Shown one piece after another: positions 26,209-34,239 of a DNA stretch of 64,000 nucleotides (positions are counted from its first letter, which is position 1; each line of letters opens with the position of its first letter). This DNA is from Fulvimarina sp039652615 (GTDB lineage: Bacteria > Pseudomonadota > Alphaproteobacteria > Rhizobiales > Rhizobiaceae), in NCBI RefSeq assembly GCF_039652615.1, contig NZ_JBDJAC010000001.1, positions 716,177 to 780,176 of the forward strand, given 5' to 3'. The notes below the pieces were generated by a model that had not been told where the DNA came from, did not search any database, and was given only the letters and a program-made list of their open reading frames with translations. The translations under genes and the position numbers were made by a program.

Positions 26209-27242
26209 TGAGCGATCACAAACACGGCCACGGCTCGCACGATCACGGGCATGACCATTCCGGCCATTCGCATTCGCACGGCTTCAAGGGTCACGCCCAT
26301 GGAGCCAATGAAAAGCGGATTGCGATCGCGGCGGTCCTGACCGGCACTTTCATGCTGGTGGAGGTGGTGGGCGGTCTCATCTCCGGCTCACTCGCCCTCC
26401 TCGCCGATGCCGGTCACATGCTGACCGATTTCGCTGCCCTGACGCTCGGCTATTTTGCGTTTCGCCTCTCCCGGAAACCAGGCGATGCGAAGCGCACCTA
26501 TGGCTACGACCGGTTCGAGGTTCTGGTCGCCTTCGTCAACGGGCTCGCTCTTTTCATGATAGCCGGCTTTATCGCTTACGAGGCGATCGTCCGGCTGATG
26601 TCGCCGGACGAGATTCTGGGCGACACCATGATGGCCGTCGCCGTCGCCGGCCTAATCGTCAATATCGCGGTCTTCTTCATTCTCCACGGCGCTGATCGCG
26701 ACAATCTCAATATTCGCGGCGCGGTCCTCCATGTTCTGGGAGACCTTCTTGGCTCCGTCGCCGCGATCGTTGCCGCTGGCATCATCATCTGGACCGGCTG
26801 GATGCCGATCGATCCGATTCTGTCGGTTCTCGTCTCGATCATCATCCTCGTTGCGGCCTATAGGCTCGTCCGCGATGCGGGGCATGTTCTGCTGGAAGGC
26901 ACGCCGCAAGAAATCGACGTCAAGGCGCTGAAGACGGCACTCGTCTCTTCGGTGGACGGCCTGGTAGAGGTTCATCACGTGCACATCTGGTCGCTGACGC
27001 CGGAGCGCCCGATGGCAACGCTGCACGCCTGTATCGAAGAAAACGCCGATGGACCGAATATCATCCGCGCGATCAAGGCAAAGCTGAAAGAGCGTTTTTC
27101 GATCGAGCATGCGACCGTGGAGATCGAATACGAAAACTGCGCCGACCACACATTGCACGATGCGGGGCACAGCCACCGACCGCAAAGCGATCACGCGCCG
27201 GACTCAGACACAGTATTACCCACCTCCGCTCAGCCCGCCTGA
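26208..27242 (+). CDS. Cation diffusion facilitator (zinc/cadmium/cobalt efflux), CzcD/ZitB type
   Basis: A 344-residue inner-membrane metal/proton antiporter. The N-terminal 32 residues hold about a dozen His in HxH repeats, a cytoplasmic metal-binding region. The transmembrane metal site appears as LLADAGHMLTDF and VLHVLGDLLGSVAA, i.e. HxxxD in both helices, which favours zinc. The C-terminal domain contains VHHVHIWSLTP, and a second His-rich patch ends the protein. The gene is lodged between yejE and yejF: its ATG shares a base with the yejE stop and yejF begins 31 bases after it. Its expression must therefore follow the peptide importer. Confidence 0.93.
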   Translation: MSDHKHGHGSHDHGHDHSGHSHSHGFKGHAHGANEKRIAIAAVLTGTFMLVEVVGGLISGSLALLADAGHMLTDFAALTLGYFAFRLSRKPGDAKRTYGYDRFEVLVAFVNGLALFMIAGFIAYEAIVRLMSPDEILGDTMMAVAVAGLIVNIAVFFILHGADRDNLNIRGAVLHVLGDLLGSVAAIVAAGIIIWTGWMPIDPILSVLVSIIILVAAYRLVRDAGHVLLEGTPQEIDVKALKTALVSSVDGLVEVHHVHIWSLTPERPMATLHACIEENADGPNIIRAIKAKLKERFSIEHATVEIEYENCADHTLHDAGHSHRPQSDHAPDSDTVLPTSAQPA

Positions 27243-27273
27243 AGCCGACCCAATCTTCCAAGGACATGCAGCC

Positions 27274-28929
27274 GTGAGCGAGACGCAAACGAAGATCAAG
27301 AGCGAGAAGCCGATCCTGACGGTCGAGGACTTGCAGGTGGCCTTCACCCAAGGCGGCAACACGCAGATCGCGGTCGGCGGCGTTTCGTTCTCGATCGCAC
27401 CCGGCGAGACTCTCGCGCTGGTCGGTGAGTCGGGCTCGGGCAAATCGGTTTCGGCGATGTCGATCCTGAAGCTGCTGCCCTACCCTGCCGCAAGCCATCC
27501 CGGCGGCGCCATTCATTTCGACGGTCTGGACCTGTTGAATGCGTCGGACGAGAACCTGCGCAAGACGCGCGGCAACAGGATTTCGGTCATCTTCCAGGAG
27601 CCGATGAGCTCACTCAATCCGCTGCACTCGATCGAGAAGCAGGTGACGGAAGTTCTGCGGATCCATCGCGGCATGCGGGACGAACCGGCCCGAAAGCGCA
27701 CTCTGGAACTCCTGCATCAGGTCGGCATTCGCGATCCCGAAAAGCGGCTGAACGCCTATCCGCATCAGCTCTCCGGCGGCCAGCGCCAGCGTGTGATGAT
27801 CGCGATGGCGCTCGCCAACGAGCCGGATCTTCTCATTGCGGACGAGCCGACGACTGCGCTCGACGTGACGGTACAGGCGCAGATTCTCGAGCTCCTGAAC
27901 AAGTTGCAACGCGAGAACGGCATGGCGATGCTGTTCATCACCCACGACCTCGGCATCGTGCGGAAGATCGCCGACCGGGTATGCGTGATGACGAAGGGCA
28001 GGATCGTCGAGGAAGGGCAGACGCGGGAAATCTTCGAGAACCCGCAGCATGACTATACCCGGCATCTGCTGGCTGCCGAGCCGAAAGGACGTCCGCCGGC
28101 GGCGAACGCCAACGCGGAAAAGGTGATGGAAGCCCGGAATGTGAAAGTCTGGTTTCCGATCAAGACGGGGTTCTTTCGTCGCACCACCGATCACGTGAAG
28201 GCCGTCGACGGCATAGATCTGACCGTTCGCGCGGGACAGACGGTGGGCGTGGTCGGCGAATCGGGATCGGGCAAGACGACCCTCGGACTGGCGCTCACGC
28301 GGATGATATCCTCCACAGGCGAGATCGTCTTCGACGGACAACGGATAGACCAGCTTTCGATCAAGGAGATGAAGCCGCTCCGGGAGAAGATCCAGATCGT
28401 CTTTCAGGATCCCTTCGGCTCGCTCTCGCCGCGCATGCCGGTAGCCGACATCATTTCAGAGGGCCTTCGCATTCACGAACCCAAGCTTTCGAGAGATGAG
28501 CGGGACGAGCGCGTGGTTCAGGCCCTGAAAGAGACCGGGCTCGACCCGGCGACCCGCTTCCGCTTCCCTCACGAATTCTCGGGCGGCCAGCGCCAGCGCA
28601 TCGCGATCGCCCGTGCCATGGTGCTCAATCCGCGCTTCGTGATGCTGGACGAGCCGACCAGCGCCCTCGATATGAGCGTTCAGGCGCAGGTCGTCGACCT
28701 GCTGCGGGATCTGCAGGAAAAGCATAATCTCGCCTATCTATTCATCAGTCACGACCTGAAGGTCGTTCGCGCTCTGGCCAACGAGGTCATCGTCATGCGC
28801 AATGGCGAGGTGGTTGAACGCGGCTCGGCAGACCAGATCTTCGACGCGCCGCAGACCGACTATACCAAGGCCCTGATGGCCGCAGCCTTCGATATCGAGA
28901 CTCGACATACAGGAGCCGTTTCGCAATGA
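27274..28929 (+). CDS. yejF: Peptide ABC transporter ATP-binding protein YejF (two ATPase domains)
   Basis: A 551-residue protein with two complete ABC ATPase domains. The first has Walker A GESGSGKSV, signature LSGGQRQRVMIAMAL and DEPTTALD; the second has GESGSGKTT, FSGGQRQRIAIARAM and DEPTSALD. Both contain SHD/THD switch histidines. The start is taken as GTG 27274-27276 (MSETQTKIKSEKPIL), after CCAAGGACATG, because the longer frame runs back into the efflux gene with non-homologous text. It overlaps the following Nudix gene by four bases. Confidence 0.93.
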   Translation: MSETQTKIKSEKPILTVEDLQVAFTQGGNTQIAVGGVSFSIAPGETLALVGESGSGKSVSAMSILKLLPYPAASHPGGAIHFDGLDLLNASDENLRKTRGNRISVIFQEPMSSLNPLHSIEKQVTEVLRIHRGMRDEPARKRTLELLHQVGIRDPEKRLNAYPHQLSGGQRQRVMIAMALANEPDLLIADEPTTALDVTVQAQILELLNKLQRENGMAMLFITHDLGIVRKIADRVCVMTKGRIVEEGQTREIFENPQHDYTRHLLAAEPKGRPPAANANAEKVMEARNVKVWFPIKTGFFRRTTDHVKAVDGIDLTVRAGQTVGVVGESGSGKTTLGLALTRMISSTGEIVFDGQRIDQLSIKEMKPLREKIQIVFQDPFGSLSPRMPVADIISEGLRIHEPKLSRDERDERVVQALKETGLDPATRFRFPHEFSGGQRQRIAIARAMVLNPRFVMLDEPTSALDMSVQAQVVDLLRDLQEKHNLAYLFISHDLKVVRALANEVIVMRNGEVVERGSADQIFDAPQTDYTKALMAAAFDIETRHTGAVSQ

Positions 28930-29579
28930 GCCCGCACTCCTATCGCGATCAGCTGGCCGATCAGCCGCTCGACTTCGAGATCAAGCACAAAGAGCCGATC
29001 GCGGATGGCTTCTGGCCGTATACGCGCACTGTCCTCGAGCATGAAAGGTTCGACGGCGTAACACGCGCGACGGGCGTGCAGCGCGATTTTCTGGAGACCG
29101 GAGAGGTCGTGGTGGTCATTCCCTATGACCCGAAGACCGATTCGATCGCGGTCATCCGCCAGTTCCGCATCGGGTCAGCGATCGCACTGAACAAGGCGGC
29201 TGCGATCGAACTTCCTGCAGGTCTCGTCGATGCGGGCGAAGACGTCGAAACGGCCGCTGCACGGGAACTCACCGAAGAAACCGGGATGACCGCGAAGGCC
29301 ATAGAGCGGTGCTTCTCGATGCTGAGCACGCCAGGGCTCACGACGGAACATGTCAACGTGTTCCTTGCCATCATCGACCCCTCGGAAATGAAGGCGCATG
29401 CGGGCAAGGCGGAAGAAGATGAAGACATCCATCCAATCCTCACCCCCGTTGAGGACCTCCTGCGAGCCGTCGACGATGGCTGGGTGGAAAACGGTTTCCT
29501 CATCTGCTGCGTCCATTGGTTCGCGCGCAAAGGCCGTGCCCGGGCGCAAGCGCTGCTGGGCACGATCAGCGAAGACTGA
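28926..29579 (+). CDS. Nudix hydrolase, ADP-ribose/sugar-nucleotide pyrophosphatase type
   Basis: A 217-residue Nudix protein whose Nudix box reads GLVDAGEDVETAAARELTEETGM (here with gaps GxxxxxExxxxxxxREL). The preceding VIPYDPKTDSIAVIRQFRIGS and ELPAGLVD resemble ADP-ribose pyrophosphatase (NudF) and GDP-mannose hydrolase (NudK). The start overlaps the yejF stop (ATGA), so it is the last gene of the yej operon. It converges with nth, five bases away. The substrate is inferred from family resemblance only. Confidence 0.88.
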   Translation: MSPHSYRDQLADQPLDFEIKHKEPIADGFWPYTRTVLEHERFDGVTRATGVQRDFLETGEVVVVIPYDPKTDSIAVIRQFRIGSAIALNKAAAIELPAGLVDAGEDVETAAARELTEETGMTAKAIERCFSMLSTPGLTTEHVNVFLAIIDPSEMKAHAGKAEEDEDIHPILTPVEDLLRAVDDGWVENGFLICCVHWFARKGRARAQALLGTISED

Positions 29580-29584
29580 TCGGG

Positions 29585-30253
29585 TCAGCTCGCACCTGTT
29601 GCGGCGAAATAGAGGCACAGGTCGTTGACGGGACAAACTTCGCATTTGGGCTTTCGCGACACGCAGACCGCCTTGCCGAATTGAATTAGCCAGAAATGTC
29701 CGTCGTGGAGGGCCCAATCTGGCGCAATCTTTTCCAACTGAGCGGCTGTCTGATCGGCGGTCCTGGCGTCGGTCAGCCCGATTCGGTTCGAGACGCGATG
29801 AACATGGGTGTCGACTGCGATCACGTCCGCATCGAATGTGAAACTCATGACGATATCGGCGCATTTGCGCCCGACGCCCGGCAGGCTCATCAGGCCTTCG
29901 CGCGTCTGGGGAACGTTTCGGTCATGCTTGTCGATAAGCGCCGTGCAGAGCTTTTTCAGTGATCGGGTTTTGTTGTTGTAAAGCCCGCAGGGTTTGATCG
30001 CCGTTGCGATCGCTTCGTCATCAAGGGCGAGTATGCCATCGGGCGTTTGGGCCAGCGCAAAAAGCTGATCCGTCGCGGTCTTCGTGTTGGTGTCGCGGCT
30101 TTGAGCCGAGAGAATGCATGAAACGACGGACCGGAAGGGATCCGGCTGATCCTTCGGCCCTTTCGCAGTCTTCGTGCGCCCGGGCATTTCTTCCGACAGA
30201 CGCTGGAAGACGATCTCGATGTCTTGTTTAGAAAGAGTCGCTTTTGCCGCCAA
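29585..30253 (-). CDS. nth: Endonuclease III (DNA glycosylase/AP lyase)
   Basis: A 222-residue base-excision repair enzyme for oxidised pyrimidines. The helix-hairpin-helix LPGVGRKCADIV carries the catalytic lysine, and VIAVDTHVHRVSNRIG the catalytic aspartate. The C-terminal [4Fe-4S] cysteines fit C-x6-C-x2-C-x5-C (CVSRKPKCEVCPVNDLC). The start is a TTG at 30251-30253; it is well supported because AAAAGGAGG lies seven bases upstream and no closer ATG fits. Confidence 0.96.
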   Translation of the reverse strand: MAAKATLSKQDIEIVFQRLSEEMPGRTKTAKGPKDQPDPFRSVVSCILSAQSRDTNTKTATDQLFALAQTPDGILALDDEAIATAIKPCGLYNNKTRSLKKLCTALIDKHDRNVPQTREGLMSLPGVGRKCADIVMSFTFDADVIAVDTHVHRVSNRIGLTDARTADQTAAQLEKIAPDWALHDGHFWLIQFGKAVCVSRKPKCEVCPVNDLCLYFAATGAS

Positions 30254-30461
30254 CGCCCAGCCTCCTTTTGCAATCCGGCGAATTAGCGCGGAAGGCCGGG
30301 CTTGCGAGACTGATCGGGAGGCAGCGGCGCATCCGTCGCACCGGACCTTCGCCGAGAAGGTGGCCTGAGCGATTTTCTGCGTCGCTGGAGATTAAAGTAA
30401 GCCCAACGTGTCGGGAACGCCGTGCGAAATCTTTTGTCTGACCGGAAAACTGGAAGGAAAA

Positions 30462-30537
<76 letters not shown>

Positions 30538-30714
30538 ACGCCGCGATTATCTCGCGTTTCGCGCCACGCCCTGAGTAGCGTCGCTTCGTGATGGCGGCGG
30601 TGTAGTCGAGAGGCGAGGAGCGGTCAAGCGGTTTTCCGCACTCCCGCCCCAACAAAATTCTCGGCTGCCGCGGCGGGTGGTGATCCGCCGCGCAAACCAC
30701 AGCCTGAACGACGA

Positions 30715-31116
30715 TCAGGATTCCTCGTCGTCGTCCCGGCCGCCGCCCAGAATGTCGGAAACATCGTCGTCGTCATCGTCGTCATCGGCAAGGAACGTGT
30801 CGTCGTCATCGTCGTCGTCCACGGTGACGTCTTCGTCATCGGTCTCGTCGATGTCTGGAGACTTGGTATCCGCCTTTTCGCTTTCCTCGTCTTCGACGTC
30901 GTTCAGCGAAACGGTCTTGTCGTCGGATTCGGTCTCGACTTCCGCCTCTTCCTCTTCCTCCGGTTCAGCGGCCTTGCTCTCGGGCTCGCCCTCGAAGAAT
31001 GACAGCGGATAGCTCTTGCCCGTATAGGGAGAGACGATCGGGTCCTTGTTCAGGTCGTAAAATTTGCGGCCCGTTTCCGGGTCGATCCGCTTGGTTCCAA
31101 GTTCGGGTTTGGCCAT
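30715..31116 (-). CDS. TIGR02300-family protein with a highly acidic tail
   Basis: A 133-residue protein of unknown function. The conserved head MAKPELGTKRIDPETG and KFYDLNKDPIVSPYTG defines the alphaproteobacterial TIGR02300 family. Family members often have cysteines in a zinc-ribbon pattern here; this copy has none (Asp and Ser stand at those places). After residue 50 the protein is very rich in Glu and Asp, with runs of seven to eight Asp (residues 100-125). The start is ATG 31114-31116; a longer frame reading lacks similarity. It is monocistronic, between tRNA-Ala and the divergent aroA. Confidence 0.85.
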   Translation of the reverse strand: MAKPELGTKRIDPETGRKFYDLNKDPIVSPYTGKSYPLSFFEGEPESKAAEPEEEEEAEVETESDDKTVSLNDVEDEESEKADTKSPDIDETDDEDVTVDDDDDDDTFLADDDDDDDDVSDILGGGRDDDEES

Positions 31117-31388
31117 ATCTGCCTCGTTTGAAGACGTCGTCGATCTGCTTCGTTTCATCGGGTACGCTGAAAGGGCGCGGAGGGTTTCAGACCCTGCGAC
31201 GCGCCAGCCAGCGTACCTATCTGCGGCGGCTGCTCCACGATATCCATCTTGAACGTCATGGGGCTACGTAAAACGGACTTGGCCTTACGTGTTGCCCCTC
31301 GCCTTGTCAAAGCATCGACTGAGAAGGCAATAAGGCGCGGCGAACGATGCGGATCGCGTTCCGCAAGACGACTGAAGAGAAGACGCGC

Positions 31389-32750
31389 ATGCAGAGCGAT
31401 AAACAGACCCCTCGACCCCTGCGCGCCGCAGGCGGACGCCCTCTCACCGGCACCTCACGCGTGCCGGGAGACAAATCGATCTCGCATCGGGCGTTCCTGT
31501 TCGGCGGCCTTGCAAGCGGCACGACGCGCGTGAGCGGCCTTCTGGAGGGCGAGGACGTTCTTGCGACCGGCCGCGCGATGGTCGCCATGGGCGCGCAGAT
31601 CCGCAAAGACGGCGATGCGTTCATTGTGGATGGCGTTGGCAACGGATGCCTTCTCGAACCGCAAGAGCCCCTCGATTTCGGCAATGCCGGAACCGGAGCG
31701 CGTCTCACGATGGGACTGGTCGGAGCCTACAATTTCGGCTCCACCTTCATCGGGGATGCCTCGCTCTCCAAACGCCCGATGGGGCGAGTTCTCGATCCGT
31801 TGCGGGAGATGGGCGTTCAGGTCGTCGCGCGGTCAAGGGACCGTCTTCCGCTGTCGCTTCATGGTCCGAAAGCGACCGCACCCATCGAATACCGGGTGCC
31901 GATGGCCTCGGCGCAGGTAAAGAGCGCGGTTCTCTTTGCGGGTCTCAACACGCCGGGCGTCACCACGGTGGTCGAGCCCGTGATGACCCGCGATCACACC
32001 GAGAAAATGCTGGCGGGATTCGGCGCGTCGATCGAGGTCGAGTCAAAAGCGGATGGTTCACGGCATATTCGCCTCGAAGGTCAGGGCGATCTGAAGGGCC
32101 TCGCGGATTTCCAGGTGCCCGGCGATCCCTCCTCTGCCGCCTTCCCGATCGTCGCCGGTCTCATCGTTCCAGGCTCTGATGTCACCATCGAAAACGTCCT
32201 GATGAACCCGACGCGCACCGGACTGATCGAGACCCTCCGGGAAATGGGTGGGTCGATCGAAATCCTGCAATCGCGCAGCGAGGGCGGCGAGGATGTCGCC
32301 GATCTGCGCATTCGCCATTCCAACCTGACCGGGACTGAGGTTCCGCCGGAACGAGCGCCGTCGATGATCGACGAATATCCGGTTCTAGCCATCGCCGCCG
32401 CCTTCGCAAAAGGCAGAACGGTCATGCGCGGTCTCGATGAGCTGCGGGTCAAGGAGTCCGATCGATTGTCCGCCGTTGCCGCAGGTCTTGCCGCGAACAA
32501 TATCTCCCACGAGGAGGGCGAAGACTGGCTGATCGTCAATGGCGATCCCGATGGCAAAGGCTATGGCGGCGGAACCGTCGTCACCCATCTCGATCACCGG
32601 ATCGCGATGAGCTTTCTTGTTCTGGGTCTTGCCTGCGAAAATCCGGTCACGGTCGACGACGGCCGTATGATCGCGACGAGCTTTCCCGAATTTCCCGACA
32701 TGATGCGCGAATTCGGAGGCGACATTTCCGACGGGGCGTCCAAGCCGTGA
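31389..32750 (+). CDS. aroA: 5-enolpyruvylshikimate-3-phosphate synthase (EPSPS, CP4-like class)
   Basis: A 453-residue shikimate-pathway enzyme joining shikimate-3-phosphate and PEP. It is close to the Agrobacterium CP4 type: VPGDKSISHRAFLFGGLASG, TFIGDASLSKRPMGRVLDPL, RVPMASAQVKSAV, VMTRDHTEKML, IDEYPVLAIAAAFA, ELRVKESDRLS and LDHRIAMSF are all present. The PEP-site loop reads FGNAGTGARLTM, with Gly at residue 101 where CP4 has Ala100. The start MQSDKQTPRP (ATG 31389-31391) follows GAAGAGAAG; an ATG 14 codons earlier is possible. It heads an aroA, membrane protein, cmk, rpsA series. Confidence 0.96.
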   Translation: MQSDKQTPRPLRAAGGRPLTGTSRVPGDKSISHRAFLFGGLASGTTRVSGLLEGEDVLATGRAMVAMGAQIRKDGDAFIVDGVGNGCLLEPQEPLDFGNAGTGARLTMGLVGAYNFGSTFIGDASLSKRPMGRVLDPLREMGVQVVARSRDRLPLSLHGPKATAPIEYRVPMASAQVKSAVLFAGLNTPGVTTVVEPVMTRDHTEKMLAGFGASIEVESKADGSRHIRLEGQGDLKGLADFQVPGDPSSAAFPIVAGLIVPGSDVTIENVLMNPTRTGLIETLREMGGSIEILQSRSEGGEDVADLRIRHSNLTGTEVPPERAPSMIDEYPVLAIAAAFAKGRTVMRGLDELRVKESDRLSAVAAGLAANNISHEEGEDWLIVNGDPDGKGYGGGTVVTHLDHRIAMSFLVLGLACENPVTVDDGRMIATSFPEFPDMMREFGGDISDGASKP

Positions 32751-32838
32751 GCGAGCCCCTCAACTTCCATGTCAGGCCTGCATCTGTCGACGCTTCAAAG
32801 CTTGCAATGGACGTTCGGGCCAGGCCGGTAGAAACGCC

Positions 32839-33273
32839 ATGATCGGCGGCGTCTTCGTCCTTGTCTTTTTTCTCCCGCTGTCCTTCATCTATGGACGCTG
32901 GCGCGCGCGTGGGCTGAAAGCCAGTCACGCCACCTTGCGCGGGCGCTTGCTCTCGCTGCTTCCGATGCCGCTTTTCTTCGGGGTCTGCGCCATCGTCGCC
33001 GTCATCTGGCAGACTGAAGCTGCAAACCGGCAAACGGCGAAGCTCACAGGGGGCCCGGTCGATAGTGCGCTCGACACCGGCAACGGCGTTCTCGACGGCC
33101 TTCTGACCGTTGCCCGCTGGTTCGGCCAGCTCGAACTCATCATCTTCATGATCGCGATTCCCTATCTCATGGGTGCGATGATCGCGGCGATCCTCCTTGT
33201 GCTCGATGACAGAGGTCGCATCGAACTGCCGAAGCCTGCCGGACAAACCGAAACCAATCCCGACGAAAGATAG
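32839..33273 (+). CDS. Small membrane protein of unknown function
   Basis: A 144-residue protein with hydrophobic segments at about residues 3-18, 38-58 and 98-127, consistent with three or four membrane helices, and a polar C-terminal tail. I do not recognise the family. It lies between aroA and cmk, five bases before the cmk start; small integral membrane genes in this position occur in Hyphomicrobiales, which supports its being real. The start is ATG 32839-32841. Confidence 0.7.
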   Translation: MIGGVFVLVFFLPLSFIYGRWRARGLKASHATLRGRLLSLLPMPLFFGVCAIVAVIWQTEAANRQTAKLTGGPVDSALDTGNGVLDGLLTVARWFGQLELIIFMIAIPYLMGAMIAAILLVLDDRGRIELPKPAGQTETNPDER

Positions 33274-33278
33274 ATCGC

Positions 33279-33914
33279 ATGCCCAAACCTCCCGTCATCG
33301 CAATCGACGGCCCCGCGGCGGCCGGAAAGGGCACGCTCGCAAAGCGCCTCGCGATCCATTACGGCCTTCCCTATCTCGATACCGGGCTTCTCTACCGGGC
33401 TGTGGGCCGAAAGGCGCAGGAACTCAGTCTTGATCTCGACGACCCGGATCAGATGACGCCTGTGGCGCAAGATCTCGACACCGGCGATATCGACGAGACC
33501 GCGCTTCGCGGACGAGAGGCCGGCGAACTCGCCTCCCGAGTCGCGGCCCATCAGGGTGTCCGCCAGGCCCTTAATGCGTTTCAGCGCGGCTTTGCCGCGC
33601 GGCCGGATGGCGCCCTGCTCGACGGGCGCGATATCGGGACGGTGATCTGCCCGGACGCGGACGTGAAGATCTTCGTGACCGCAAGCGCGGAGGTGCGGGC
33701 TCGCCGCCGCACGGACGAACTGAACGCAAAGGGTAGAACGGTCGTCTATGAGCGCATTCTGGAAGAAGTGCGTCAGCGGGACGACCGGGACAGCAACCGC
33801 GCCGTCTCGCCGCTGAAACCCGCCGAAGACGCCCACTTGCTGGATACCAGTGAATTGAGTATAGACGGCGTGTTCCGTAAAGCTTGCAGTCTCATAGACG
33901 CGCAAATATCTTAA
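33279..33914 (+). CDS. cmk: Cytidylate kinase
   Basis: A 211-residue enzyme that phosphorylates CMP and dCMP. It has the P-loop IDGPAAAGKGTLAKRLA (residues 8-24), the nucleotide-binding LPYLDTGLLYRAVG, LLDGRDIGTVICPDADVKIFVTAS, and the lid region QRDDRDSNRAVSPLKPAEDA. Length is normal for the family. It is directly upstream of rpsA, a conserved gene pair in Gram-negative bacteria. Confidence 0.96.
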   Translation: MPKPPVIAIDGPAAAGKGTLAKRLAIHYGLPYLDTGLLYRAVGRKAQELSLDLDDPDQMTPVAQDLDTGDIDETALRGREAGELASRVAAHQGVRQALNAFQRGFAARPDGALLDGRDIGTVICPDADVKIFVTASAEVRARRRTDELNAKGRTVVYERILEEVRQRDDRDSNRAVSPLKPAEDAHLLDTSELSIDGVFRKACSLIDAQIS

Positions 33915-34239
33915 AGAGCGGAATGGAGTTTGTGGGGCGGCTCTCGTCAAGGGAGCGCGCCCTTTTCGGTCATGTACGAACAGGTTTTCGGCTAGATCGG
34001 CAGCTTCGATCAAAACGGTCCGGACCGGCGTTCCCCTGCGCCAGACGGCGGCATCGACCTCACTCGAAATTTCGATCGGTCACCGCCAGGCCCGCTCAGA
34101 CGCGTTTAGATGCGTCGAATGCGGGCGGAACCCGATTTCGGATCATCGAAACACGAACCGGGTCAGTTCAGCTGACCAATGGCGCATAACCTCTCCAGGG
34201 CTCGGCAAAGCGGCCGGAGGGGTTCTTCAAGGAGAACGA
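33915..34239 (+). promoter_or_regulatory. rpsA leader region
   Basis: The 325-base gap between cmk and rpsA has no gene I can support. It contains a six-base inverted repeat (GGTCAG 34161-34166, CTGACC 34172-34177). The rpsA ribosome site CAAGGAGAACGA lies right before the ATG. A long leader fits the feedback control known for S1, but no specific S1-binding structure can be asserted. Confidence 0.45.

Noticed and set aside
30715..30860. A tandem repeat or microsatellite (repeated CGTCGT units)
   Set aside because: The repetition is the coding of poly-Asp and poly-Glu runs in the TIGR02300 protein, not an independent repeat element.
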